Assembly (NCBI GenBank): GCA_001887945.1 | Contig: LDOQ01000261.1 | Location: 1-64,000, forward strand | Direction: 5' to 3' | Source: Spraguea lophii | Taxonomy: Eukaryota > Microsporidia > Spragueidae | Length of the DNA: 64,000 bases | Shown here: positions 11,371 to 21,297 of the stretch, one piece after another | Layout of the letters: each line of letters begins with the position of its first letter | How positions within the stretch are numbered: the stretch's first letter is position 1 | Made by a program: the position numbers and the translations under genes | Notes under the pieces: model-generated | What the model was told of the DNA's origin: nothing | The model's input: only the letters and a program-made list of their open reading frames with translations | The model's database searches: none

Positions 11371-12300
11371 TTAACGAAAAAGAACATAATAAAACTCTTT
11401 AATAGTAAAACTTGCTTTTATAATGTTTATAAACTCTTTCCATTTATTTTTTGAATTGTTACGAAAATTATATTCAGAAAGATATGAATTAATGTCTTTT
11501 TTTATATTATTTCCTTTGGGTTTTAACCATTTTTTTAATAAACTCCACCTACATTCAATATTTTGAGTATGTATTTCCTTGTTTTCCTGTGAAACAAACT
11601 CGATACTATGATTGATTTTTTGATGTGAAAATCCTAAATTTTTTAAATTATCATATGATTTAAATGAATCAGTTATCATAATTGATTCATTAACAACATT
11701 TTCTCTTATTTCTTTTTCAATAGTTTCCATTTTTCTATTAGGTAATTCAGAAAAAAACAGGTTACCATCTTCCCTACAAACTCCGCCTAATATCCACTTT
11801 GTTTTAACAATTCTTCCTTTGTTGTATTTTCTTTTATTAATTACCGATTCATCAATCTTTACTGTTTTCTCGACACCACCTATTTTTTTAAAATTTTTCT
11901 TTCTATTTTTGGCAACCATTTCTCTAAAAATTTTATGCCAATATATTATAGTCTTTTTTGACAATTTTGTATTATTTATTTGTTGTTGTAAAGCGTGGTT
12001 TTGAACCCACCCATATATTAAAATTATAAATGTTTTAAATTTTATATTTTTCTTTTCTAATATACTATACTTTTTAATTGTAACTTTATTCTTGTTACAT
12101 TTATAACTTAAGCACCTAAAATATGATTTTTCTTCTTCGAGGTTTATGTTTATTTTCATACTTTTTTGACATTTATCACATATCTTATTTTTTATCAAAA
12201 TACCCATGTGCTGTAATACTGGGAGAAAACAATTGGTGCTAAATAACTTTGAATAAAAATCAACATCACTTTCTATTGACAAAAAATCTTCATATTGCAT
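11371..12300 (-). CDS. Merlin/IS1016 (ISXO2-like) transposase, intact
   Basis: DDE/N-type transposase, 309 aa from the ATG at 12300; an extended frame to 12366 would need GTG and would run through the inverted repeat. A C-x2-C...C-x4-C zinc ribbon (CDKCQKS...CLSYKC) lies at roughly residues 40-70. Catalytic blocks follow: VKIDESVINKRKYNKGR (first Asp), SIMITDSFKSYDNL (second Asp) and HTQNIECRWSLLKKWL (last acidic/Asn region). CCCC at 12308-12311 lies 7 bases before the ATG, as in host genes of this window. With intact frame, repeats and target duplication it may be active. The fragment at 25885-26110 is a close relative. Confidence 0.9.
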   Translation of the reverse strand: MQYEDFLSIESDVDFYSKLFSTNCFLPVLQHMGILIKNKICDKCQKSMKININLEEEKSYFRCLSYKCNKNKVTIKKYSILEKKNIKFKTFIILIYGWVQNHALQQQINNTKLSKKTIIYWHKIFREMVAKNRKKNFKKIGGVEKTVKIDESVINKRKYNKGRIVKTKWILGGVCREDGNLFFSELPNRKMETIEKEIRENVVNESIMITDSFKSYDNLKNLGFSHQKINHSIEFVSQENKEIHTQNIECRWSLLKKWLKPKGNNIKKDINSYLSEYNFRNNSKNKWKEFINIIKASFTIKEFYYVLFR

Positions 12301-12307
12301 TTTTTGA

Positions 12308-12311
12308 GGGG
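12308..12311 (-). promoter_or_regulatory. CCCC start-proximal motif of the Merlin transposase
   Basis: Read on the minus strand, CCCC sits at the inner edge of the element's right inverted repeat, 7 bases before the ATG at 12300. Its position inside the transposon supports that ATG over the upstream GTG. Functional role is inferred by analogy to host genes. Confidence 0.55.
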
Positions 12312-12869
12312 TGTCATATTCTACACTTTTATCATTTGTTTTCGTTAATCCAGTGATATCTAACACGTTTACTCAATATTAGGGAATAATGATCTTTTTT
12401 AAAAACAATGATTCTTAAAGAGCATCAGTAAAAAAATTAAAATCTTTCCTTTCTCGTAAAGAAAATTTAATATATTCTTATTTGCCGTTTCTTTATTCTC
12501 GTTAAAAAGAAGATTAAATACTTATTTTTTTATCAAAATATATAAAAAAGATACATTTTAAAAAAACAAGTATTTACCAATAAAAAATCAATATGTTTGT
12601 TTTCTATCTTATAAATTTTTATATTTAAATTGTTTTTATTCTTTATAAATATAATCAAATATATAATTTATTGATAACATAATAATTTAGATAACTTAAC
12701 ATATTGTTGACTAAAATTAAAGCCCAAATAGTAAAAATCAAACATTAAAATAAAATAATTGGGGTTGATAACAGAATAATGGTCAGAAAAAATTTAAAAA
12801 TTTTGATAAAATAAAATTTATTCCATTAATTTATTCTTAACATATTTTAAAACATATAAAAGCTTCAAC

Positions 12870-13650
12870 ACTGCTTTTCTCCTGTCCCATCCGTCATATG
12901 TATATTTAAAACAAAATTCCAATAAAAAACATTTAAATTATCCACATCTGACCAATTGTAGTCGTATTTCCTTCTTAATTTTTTAAGAATATCAAAAATA
13001 CATTCAATCTAATTGGTATGGATTCCTGTCCTTGATACTAACTCGCTCGAATGGTTAACCGTGAAATGCGTATATCCCAAAGAAGATAATGTTAAATACG
13101 ATCTGTGGGAATCGGTCTGTATTACAGATCCTGGTAAAATCCACATTTTAAAAATCTAAACAAGCTTCTCTTGATCGCGATAGTAAAAATGATAAGAAAC
13201 ATTTCCTATTGTGTATACCCACCGCACCAACAACCCAGACAATGTTTGAAGATCTAGTAACTCCTGTATTTTCATGTCTTGTTGTCATTGGAGTTTTATA
13301 AAAATGGATTATTATCCCATCTCCACTTAATTTTCAGATGTTTTTTTAAAGAAATATGTCAAACTCGCCCTAAATAACTTATAAAAACTCATTATAGTTG
13401 TTTTACTATGGCCAAGAGTCTTTGCGCTATCAGCTACTGTTCTTCGACGGCTAAACCGATAAAGTATTTCAAGTACGTCCCCGTACTGTAACTTTGTACC
13501 ATTAAATATGGTATTTTTTAATATGTTATAATTTGTTTTATTCCGGCAATCGGCAAACTTACATCGAAATCTAGGTATCTGTTATTCTGCCAATGTACCG
13601 CCGTTAATATTCTATTACCCACGCATGTATCTTTGTGGAAGTATTCCAAT
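12870..13650 (-). pseudogene. Merlin-like transposase relic, second subfamily
   Basis: On the minus strand near 13010-13080 the frame reads GYTHFTVNHSSELVSRTG then IHTN, then (after a stop) ECIFDILKKLRRKYDYNW and VDNLNVFYWNFVLNIH. This is the C-terminal half of an ISXO2/Merlin-like transposase. The relic at 42880-43350 shares the same FD(I/V)(L/F)KKL..KY..NW block, so the two form a subfamily distinct from the nested pair. N-terminal half is degraded. Confidence 0.7.
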
Positions 13651-13980
13651 TGACTGGAGAAGATTGACAATTTCTTTATTTGTCATGTTTTTTAAGTCTT
13701 CAAATTCCCTTTGATTTTTATCGGGAGTTTGTATATCAGAATTCCCGGTTATAATAATGTATTCAATTTGTAATAATTTATTAAGTAACATTAAAGAGTA
13801 TCTTATAATAATATACAGTAGTACACAATTTTAAGATTATTTAGTTTAATGGTGCATTGGATTGGCAGGCAACCGGCTGCCCTTTTGATTAAAGTTGCGG
13901 AGAAGGAAATCTTTATTACACTCTCCCAGGGGCTCTTTCAATTTTCTGATGCCATTATGATGTTATCCATCCAAATAATT

Positions 13981-15175
13981 GTATAAATATATTTATTATA
14001 AAAAATAAGAATGCTTACAAAATGTAAACTTCTCTTTTTACCAAAATATTTTTTAATCATTGTTGTTATTATTGATAGGGATATTATTACCGTCCTTCTG
14101 ATCGTTATTCTATTTACGCTAATTATTTCATTAAAATACCTCATTTTATATTCTTCTGTAGCTACTGTTTTTTCTTCATTCAATAATATTCGGAGTTATG
14201 GCCATTCCTATTATAAATATTACTACTATTATTAAATCCGATTATGTTTAAAAATAACTTGGCTGATGTTTTATTCATAACCCTATGTTTTTTATATTAT
14301 ATTTATATGTTATTTCATCATTAATATTTACCCATTTCTTGTATTTATGTATAACATTACAGGTATTAAACTTCTTTTAATTTGATCTTGTGACTCAGGG
14401 TGTTGTGTGCGTCAAATATATATTTTATATTATATTTGTCACATAAAGGGTTTATTAATCTATTATTAAATTCCCTATTATTATCAATATGTATTTCTCT
14501 GGGAATAATATACCCTAAAAAAATTTCTAAATGAATATATACATTTCTCTGCAATTTTTTATATTAATACATGGAAAATACCATGCACATTTTTGTTGAT
14601 AACCAATTATAATTAAAATATATTTAAAGTTATTATTATCGGATTGATAATTTAACATATATGTTCTATCTAATTGAATTATATCAAGTTTTTGTATAAC
14701 AATATAGGTTGTACGGATACTTAATCAATATGTGTATCACGTGTACCCAAAATAGAACAATTATCCAATACAGCTTTTACATCGCTTATTTTTATATATA
14801 AAATTTATTTTTTATTTCATTAAAAGTTGAATTTATATCTTTATGACAATTTTCATAAATTTTCAATACATTCTTCTTTTAATCTAACAATATATTCCAG
14901 AATATACTCCAGAGGATGATTAATTGTTTTTATAAAAATTATAATTCAATAATAACGTTTTATCTGCTTTTATTTTAAATTTCTTTTTTTGGTTTTTGTT
15001 AAATCAATTGGATATACTCCTGTTCTTAAATATATAACCAAATCATTATATTCTTCTTTTGTTTTTATTTTTATTAAATTTGCCATTATGGATTCTTTAA
15101 AAAAAATTTTTCTTAAAAAAAGAAGTTTACATTTTGTAAGCATTCTTATTTTCATAACAAATCGATTTATATACT
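13981..15175 (-). mobile_element. integrase-encoding DNA transposon with long inverted repeats
   Basis: The left end and the inverted right end share AATAAGAATGCTTACAAAAT and continue as TGTAAACTTCT. Similarity extends outward to a GTATA-like terminus on both sides (roughly 70 bp each). The interior encodes a retroviral-type integrase on the minus strand and no reverse transcriptase. That architecture (integrase plus TIRs) is typical of Ginger-like cut-and-paste elements; the assignment is inference from motifs. Confidence 0.7.
14366..15155 (-). pseudogene. retroviral-type integrase/transposase, broken
   Basis: From right to left: MANLIKIKTKEEYNDLVIYL...GVYP (N-terminal block), a zinc-binding-like stretch around VKAVLDNCSILGTRDTH, then IQLDRTYM.NYQSDNNNFKYI (first catalytic Asp, FKYILIII), and IHIDNNREFNNRLINPLCDK (second Asp). 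The terminal Glu region (AHNTLSHKIKL) is truncated. Stops near 14725 and between 14555 and 14650 split the frame. The DNNREF/FKYI layout matches integrases of the Ginger/KRBA2-like group. It is a dead copy. Confidence 0.7.
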
Positions 15176-15396
15176 TATTTTCATTTAATATTTGATTTCG
15201 ACCATTGGGGCCTTAATTTTCACCCTAGGGACCATTCAAAAAAACAGTGATTTTTTTAAAATATGGATATATAGAGATTACTAGAAATTAGGAAAAAATA
15301 ATATGTTATATAATAATTTAATATAAATAAATACCCCTTTTTACTTTTTATATACGTTCATTTTTGAAGGGCCTTAATTTCACGGGAACTTTAATT

Positions 15397-16845
15397 TTAT
15401 TCAACACGTATGGTATCGAGTTTATTTAAATGTATAATGTTTTCTTTTTCAATGTCAATAATACCACGTCTTTTAATTTCTAAGGATTTTAGCTTTCTTA
15501 ATAGTATAAAACCTTTAAAGTTGTTGATATGACATTTTGTTATGGTTAATTTTTTTAATCCAATAATATTAAATATATATGGGGCGCGGTGCATATATGT
15601 AGATAATTGTCGGTCCATTTCTAGATTTTTTAGGGTTAGGATATCTTTTAGGTTTTCATAAAAAGATTCATCGGTGGTATAACAAGCGTTCAAGGAGAAA
15701 ATAGATATTGATCGTAGATTTTTTAGCGGTGTGAAACGTGGAGGATATACTTTTTCAGTTTTGCAATAAATCTTTAGTTCTTGTAATTCTGTCATTTGTT
15801 CTATCCCATTCATTATATTTTCATGATTACAGCTAAATAGAGTAAGTGATTGGATTGTATGAATTTTAAATATTTCCTGGGCAAATTCTGGTGATATTTT
15901 AGTTTTTATTATTTTTAAGGTTTTTAATTTCTGTTTTTCATTTATATTTAATAATGGAAATGATGTTTCGGGTGTTATCGAAATTTTTAATTTTTCTAAA
16001 GAATGAAATGTACCGGGTAAAATATTAGATATATTATTTTCTTCTATCTTAACATAATTTAATTCTTTTAAAGAATTTAATGGTATTATTGTCGTAATTT
16101 TGTTATTGGATATATCAATATATTTTAATTTTTCTAAACTTAATATAAAACTTGGTATTTCAGAAATATTATTATTTCTTAAATTTAAATTTTCAATATT
16201 ACTACTAGTATTTAAATCTATTGTAATATTACCTGTTGCATTATCTTTAAAAGATAGAGTAATAAGATTTTTCATATGAAATACAATTTTTAAAATATCT
16301 ATTTTTTCAGAATATGAAATTTCTTTATCTTTTGAATTATAAAAAAAATTATCAAGATTTAAAGTTTTTATACTCATAGTTGAAAACGATTTTGGTATTT
16401 TTCTAAAACAGTTATATCCTATATCCAAGAATCTTAAATCATTCATTTCACACAATGACTCGGGTATTTTATCTATCATATTATCGACGAGAATAAGTTT
16501 TTTTAATTTCTTTAATTCTGTAATTATATCAAAACATTCATAAGTTAAACAATTTTCCTCTAAATCCAAAGTTTCGACTTCAGAACAGTTTTTCAGTGTT
16601 TTAGGTAGGTTTTTCATCCTTTTATCTTTAAAATCTATTATCTTTGCCTTATTATCTAATTCGTCATCTAATTTTTTATCCTTTTTTCTTGGCAAATATA
16701 CATGTATAAGTGGATCGTAACTGTTTGATATATAATTATAAAAATAATTGGAATTGCTTGGACCTGAACGACATTCTTCTTCGGAACTAGAATCATAGTT
16801 TATACTAGTTAAAAAAAATGGAAAGAAAATATATAAAATATTCAT
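15397..16845 (-). CDS. secreted leucine-rich repeat protein
   Basis: 482 aa. The N-terminus (MNILYIFFPFFLTSI) is a short hydrophobic segment that could be a signal peptide, followed by an acidic Ser/Glu stretch. From about residue 85 come roughly a dozen leucine-rich repeats of the LxxLxLxxNxIxxIP type (e.g. VETLDLEENCL, LRFLDIGYNCFRKIP, IENLNLRNNNISEIP, LKYIDISNNKITTI). No transmembrane or enzymatic domain follows. LRR proteins with signal peptides are expanded families in several microsporidia and are suspected to act outside the parasite cell; specific function here is unknown. No CCC motif precedes the ATG, unlike the housekeeping genes. It stands alone among transposon relics. Confidence 0.85.
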   Translation of the reverse strand: MNILYIFFPFFLTSINYDSSSEEECRSGPSNSNYFYNYISNSYDPLIHVYLPRKKDKKLDDELDNKAKIIDFKDKRMKNLPKTLKNCSEVETLDLEENCLTYECFDIITELKKLKKLILVDNMIDKIPESLCEMNDLRFLDIGYNCFRKIPKSFSTMSIKTLNLDNFFYNSKDKEISYSEKIDILKIVFHMKNLITLSFKDNATGNITIDLNTSSNIENLNLRNNNISEIPSFILSLEKLKYIDISNNKITTIIPLNSLKELNYVKIEENNISNILPGTFHSLEKLKISITPETSFPLLNINEKQKLKTLKIIKTKISPEFAQEIFKIHTIQSLTLFSCNHENIMNGIEQMTELQELKIYCKTEKVYPPRFTPLKNLRSISIFSLNACYTTDESFYENLKDILTLKNLEMDRQLSTYMHRAPYIFNIIGLKKLTITKCHINNFKGFILLRKLKSLEIKRRGIIDIEKENIIHLNKLDTIRVE

Positions 16846-17941
16846 AAAAAGAAATTCGATTTTGCTTTTATATTTTTATTTTGACGTATACTTATTTTGA
16901 CATGTTTTTAAGTTGTTTATAATAAATGAAAAAAAAGAAAATTTATAATTTCTTATAGATAACACGTTAAAATAAAGTAATATTTACTTTTAAATTTATT
17001 CTAACATAAGTATTATGTTAGAAATTATATTTTTTGATATATAAAGAAGTTATATATTTATTTGAACATAAATGTTATATATAATTAAGTTCTACCGCAT
17101 TTATAATGTATGGAAAAAAATGGATAATTGTTATTAACTTTTATATTATTTGTTTGTAATTTTTTATTTAAGATAACTCATTTCTATAAGTTTAAGTTAG
17201 ATTAAAAAGTTGCTGTTATTTGGCAGTTTTTTGAGAGGTGTAATATGTAATTAAGTTTCGGGTCTTTTTTTTTACCATGAAAAATGAAAAAACCATTCCA
17301 TGGAATTAGTTCTTTATATTATTAAAATAGTTACTTTAAAAAATAAAAAAAGATATAAGAAGAAAAACATCAATAATAATTATGCATTTTTTATTTTTCT
17401 TTCATATATGTAAATATGTTTGAACTTAATTATACACAACACTTATTTGAATATAACAAGTGAATAAATGTTATATTACTATTATCTATAAGAATATCAA
17501 TACATTGTAATGTTTTTTATTTTTAAATATTCATATGAAATAAACTAAATATCAATACGATATATTCATATGTAATATATTGCCTCTGTAAAATGTTGTT
17601 TATATAATTGTAGGGAAAAAAGAGTTATTATACGAATAAGTTTTAAAGCATTTAATGTACATCGAATTTTATTTATCTATTACTGTTTTATATATTTTAA
17701 ATTATTAAATTAAAATTATAAGCAAAATTAATTATAAAATTTATTATCAGTATTATTAGAACGATGCTATTCCAAAGATGAACAAAATATTCTGTAATAA
17801 ATTAGGATTAAGAGATGAAATGGCGAAACGTATATCAAATTATTGTAATCATGAAAATTGTAGAGTTAATCTCCTTTACAAAAAGAACAAACTTAGTAGC
17901 GAATGAGGACCCCTTATAACTAATATAAAACAAACGCCTAT
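16846..17941. other. no gene recognised
   Basis: AT-rich spacer between the LRR gene and the mariner element. No ORF of note and no transposase motif seen. Confidence 0.45.
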
Positions 17942-17951
17942 TATAGGGTTT

Positions 17952-18052
17952 TTCGATCAAATTCGTACGGCTTTTCAATCAAATTCGTACGGGGTCAAAA
18001 TAATTAAAAATTTTTTAAAAAGAATGGAACTTTTTCAATCAATTTCGTACGG
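17952..18052. repeat. subterminal direct repeats of the mariner element
   Basis: The end of the left inverted repeat, ATCAAATTCGTACGG, recurs twice just inside it (about 17979 and, with one change, 18039). The right end carries only one copy. Asymmetric subterminal repeats are plausible transposase-binding sites, by analogy with other Tc1/mariner elements. Confidence 0.7.
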
Positions 18053-18136
18053 TTTGAAAATTATAAATTATATTAAAAGAAATGTAGTTTATAAGATAAT
18101 ATATATGTAAAAAAACACTTTAGTAAAATAAATAAT

Positions 18137-19150
18137 TTATTCAAGTATAATTTCATTATTCCTACACCTTGGCAAATATCTCAACATTTTCCTAAAAAAT
18201 CCCGCTAGATCATCAGGTGTTATACAATTAAAACTCTCATCAATATGACTAAACAGTTCCTCTCGTGTGTTTATCACCATTCTTCCAATAATGTTTTTGC
18301 ATTTGCTAAAGCAATTCTCTATTATGTTTAAAAACGGAGAATATGGTGGAAGATATAAAATCGAAAGATTAAGTTCTGAGATTAAATCGACAACACCGCT
18401 ATAATGATGTATTCTGGCATTATCAAGAACATATATTGGGTTATTAATCCCTTTATCGGCAATAATACTATGTAAATCTCTTAAAAAATCTTTGAAATCA
18501 ATACCATTTACACTATTAATATTATTTTTATAGTGTATTACAGTATTCTTATTTACAGCCGCTATAAAACTGTAACTTTTTGATCTTACACCTCTAACTT
18601 CTACATATGCAGATTGGCCAATGATTGCTCTGCCACGTTTAACTCGAGTTGCAAGAGAAAATCCTACCTCGTCTATAAATATGAATGATTCAGATGAATT
18701 TTCATACGATAGACGTGTAAACTTCTCTTCGTATTCTCTACGTTTTTCAATTGTTGCCTCAGTGTTTCGATTCACTGGAACAATGGTCAACGATTTTAAC
18801 GAGAAATGTAAATTTTTTAAGTTCCTGAAGATCGTCGACGTTGAAACTGATATTAAAAACCTTTCATTCACCTTTTCAGTTATTTTTTTAAGGGTGATTA
18901 TTGGGTTGTCATCAACAAGGTCAGATATAAATGTCCTTTCGACATCACCAAGTTTAGACCTTTTGTCCCCGCCTCTCCCTTCGACCGATAAAACGCCTTT
19001 ATTATTAAACTTTTGAATAATAGACTGGACAGTAGATTTAGCAAATCCCAGTTGCACGCCTATTTTATTGTAAGACATACCTTTATTATGTAAAAAAAGG
19101 ATTTGTTCTCTTACCTCAACTTCAATTTTTTTATATTTTTTTTCATTCAT
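18137..19150 (-). CDS. Tc1/mariner-IS630 family transposase, intact
   Basis: 337 aa, normal for the family. Residues 1-110 form paired helix-turn-helix DNA-binding domains (MSYNKIGVQLGFAKSTVQSI; GRGGDKRSKL). The DDE catalytic core has FIDEVGFS (first Asp, about residue 158), YVLDNARIHH (second Asp, about 243) and PYSPFLNIIENCFSKCK (final Glu, about 279). The enzyme excises and reinserts the element at TA sites in the nucleus. The ATG lies 6 bases from the right inverted repeat and follows CCC (19153-19155) by 2 bases, matching the host start context. No stops or shifts. Confidence 0.93.
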   Translation of the reverse strand: MNEKKYKKIEVEVREQILFLHNKGMSYNKIGVQLGFAKSTVQSIIQKFNNKGVLSVEGRGGDKRSKLGDVERTFISDLVDDNPIITLKKITEKVNERFLISVSTSTIFRNLKNLHFSLKSLTIVPVNRNTEATIEKRREYEEKFTRLSYENSSESFIFIDEVGFSLATRVKRGRAIIGQSAYVEVRGVRSKSYSFIAAVNKNTVIHYKNNINSVNGIDFKDFLRDLHSIIADKGINNPIYVLDNARIHHYSGVVDLISELNLSILYLPPYSPFLNIIENCFSKCKNIIGRMVINTREELFSHIDESFNCITPDDLAGFFRKMLRYLPRCRNNEIILE

Positions 19151-19152
19151 TA

Positions 19153-19155
19153 GGG
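19153..19155 (-). promoter_or_regulatory. CCC start-proximal motif of the mariner transposase
   Basis: On the minus strand ACCCTAATGAATG: CCC two bases before the first of two closely spaced ATGs. It lies just inside the inverted repeat, so the element carries its own host-like start signal. Role inferred. Confidence 0.5.
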
Positions 19156-19184
19156 TCGTACGAATTTGATCGAAAAACCCTATA

Positions 19185-20049
19185 TTACGTTTTAAAAAAA
19201 ATCAATCGTAACCAATTAAATAAATAAAGTCGTTAATATTATTATACATTTAATTTAAATTATATTAAAAATATTTATTTTAAAAACATCATCTAAAATA
19301 AAGATAGTCAATAATTGAACTTGGCTGTTATACGTAAAAATACAACGTCTCTTTGTCAAACTTTAGAATTAAAAACGATTGGATATGCGTATGATCTTTT
19401 CTTCTTTTTCTCTTTTTTTGTAAGTTTACCCGTGGGCAATTAAATTTTTTTTAAAAAAATTATTATTGACATTACCAAATAATTTAATATTATCTATATA
19501 TCTAACTATTATATATTTATATTAAACTATGTTTTTATTTTCTTTTTAGATTATATTTTAAGTAGTTTTTTCTGTGTAGATTTTTTTCTATTAAGGAATA
19601 TTTACCGTATAAATTAGAAATATATTTCAAAATTGCGGAAAGAAACAATGTATTCTGGGTTTTATTTTATAGTTTTTATTTTAAAAAATATATTTTTTAT
19701 ATCCATTTTCAAATATCTGGTCTTTATATTGTTTTTTGTAACTTATAATGTTATATTAAAATAACCAATATATTATCTATATATATAAAAAACCTTTGTT
19801 TGTCATAATGATTGTTATAAAAGAATAAAAAGATTGATTAATATCATAAGCAAAGAAATATTACTTTTATTAAAAAAGTTTTCTAAAATAAAAATTATGA
19901 TAATTTATATATTTCCTGAGAAAGTTTATATGATTTAAGTACGGGTTATTAAACAATTTTTATATCTATAAAACAGGACAATAAAAATTATATTTTTGTA
20001 AACGTCAAAAACCCCATCCTTTTTTCCTTCTATCATAATATAAATACCG
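19185..20049. other. no gene recognised
   Basis: AT-rich spacer without coding or transposon signatures that I can identify. Confidence 0.4.
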
Positions 20050-21030
20050 GTAAGGTGTGCAAATAAAGACCTTATAAAGAGACAATCTCAGATGTTTACA
20101 GTAAACAAAATATATATAAAAATATATTAACTATCAAAAAAATCGTATGAACGTTTTGTTGGCTTCGGAATCATGAACTAATTTCATCCAGAAGGTTATA
20201 TCCAAAATATAAAAAGATTATGCAAATGAATGTGGCGAACGGATAGAACTATTTAGATGGAGATGTTCTATCTTAGAATGCAAGAGAAAACCCATACCAA
20301 TAAGAAAAAACTTTTTTTTGATGGTTTTAAAATTTCTATTTACGAAATACTTCAAGTATTATTAGAAATATGTAAAAAATCTACACATAAACGTATTATA
20401 AAAGAAACGAAATTAAGTTATAGGTAATTTCCATAATAAATAAATTTAAACATGTGGCAATCAAAATAAAAAAAATAAAATAGGTGGATATGATGACACA
20501 GTAGAAATTGATGAGATAGAAGTCTCAAAAACAAATATAATATTGGAAAATCCTAAAATAACTTTGGGTCATTGATGGCATTTTAGGAACACGAAAGAAG
20601 TATTTACCATGTTGAAAATAAAAGAAATGCAAAGGTCATTGAAAAAATAATCAAAAGTAATGTCAACGTAGGAATAAGAATAATAACAGATGGCTAGAAA
20701 GTCTATTCAAGATTATCTAACCTGGGTTATACATACGAAACGATTAATCACGTAAAAAACTTTATACACCCACAAACTAAAGAAATACATACTCAAAATA
20801 TTGAAATTGTGTGGAGATATTTAAAAAAATATCTAAAAAACCAACTTATACAGAACAAAAGTGGATTAATAATTCGAATTTTAATCTATTTTTAATCACT
20901 ACCACAAAATCTTCTTTCTCGGGAACTCTTAAACGATTTAAAGTGTATTAAATGATGTATCTGTTTGTTTTATTCTTTTCGTTTCTTTTTTAACCTCTTC
21001 TTTATAGGGTCTTTATTTTGCACGCCTTAC
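20050..21030 (+). mobile_element. Merlin-type element, 0.95-kb subfamily, copy B (dead)
   Basis: Left end GTAAGGTGTGCAAATAAAGA (20050-20069) matches the inverted right end (about 21001-21030: GTAAGGCGTGCAAAATAAAG) over about 30 bp. The interior matches copy A throughout. Broken transposase segments on the plus strand include VEIDEIEVSKT near 20507 and INHVKNFIHPQTKEIHTQNI near 20740-20800 followed by EIVWRYLKK. Frames are interrupted several times. Confidence 0.85.
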
Positions 21031-21063
21031 TAATTTATTTTTTTAAAATATTTTTTCAATATT

Positions 21064-21297
21064 ATGGAAAATGGTGATTATAAAAGTGTAGATAGAGAAA
21101 ATTTTATAAATTTAAAGAAGTTGAATATAAAGGAAATGATTATATTGGAAAATGATGATTTTCATAGTTTAATTATAATAATAAATGAAATGAATTATAG
21201 GAGATTGATTTGCAAAAAAAATATTATATTTATATTTATAATATTATATAATTATATTATTTATCTATATTTTGTTGTTAGAATTAGTTTTTATTAA
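21064..21297 (+). CDS. short hypothetical protein with a C-terminal hydrophobic segment
   Basis: 77 aa. The first 50 residues are polar, and residues 52-76 (IIFIFIILYNYIIYLYFVV) form one strongly hydrophobic segment. It starts 33 bases after the Merlin copy B terminus and lacks a CCC start signal. I recognise no homologue. It could be a random ORF in AT-rich DNA or the remains of a tail-anchored protein. Confidence 0.2.
   Translation: MENGDYKSVDRENFINLKKLNIKEMIILENDDFHSLIIIINEMNYRRLICKKNIIFIFIILYNYIIYLYFVVRISFY

Larger units (their letters stand above)
11331..12333 (-). mobile_element. intact Merlin element with TIRs and 8-bp target duplication
   Basis: 25-bp ends at 11331-11355 and 12309-12333 are inverted repeats matching at 22 of 25 positions (core AAAGTGTAGAATATGACACC). 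The octamer ATTTGTTT lies directly outside both ends (11323-11330 and 12334-12341), a perfect target-site duplication of the size known for IS1016/Merlin. The element is 1003 bp and holds one uninterrupted transposase. It is nested in the outer Merlin's N-terminal coding region. Confidence 0.92.
10352..12426 (-). mobile_element. older Merlin element interrupted by a younger one
   Basis: Ends match as inverted repeats: CTTTAAGAATCATTGTTTTT near 10359-10378 recurs inverted near 12401-12421. Flanking octamers AATAAAAA (10344-10351) and AGTAAAAA (12427-12434) differ at one base, fitting an aged 8-bp target duplication. Removing the insertion at 11331-12333 and one duplicated octamer leaves about 1.06 kb, normal for one Merlin. 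Confidence 0.8.
17944..19182 (-). mobile_element. Tc1/mariner-IS630 element, intact, with TA duplication
   Basis: Perfect 26-bp inverted repeats at 17944-17969 and 19157-19182 (TAGGGTTTTTCGATCAAATT and onward), each flanked by TA (17942-17943; 19183-19184), the hallmark target of this superfamily. Total 1239 bp with a single uninterrupted transposase. Identical ends and an intact ORF indicate recent insertion. Decayed relatives lie at 28455-29545 and 29710-30660. Confidence 0.93.

Noticed and set aside
13845..13935. Small GC-richer hairpin (GGCAG...CTGCC) that might be a structured RNA or tRNA
   Set aside because: No A or B box pair, no acceptor stem; cannot be folded as a tRNA by eye.
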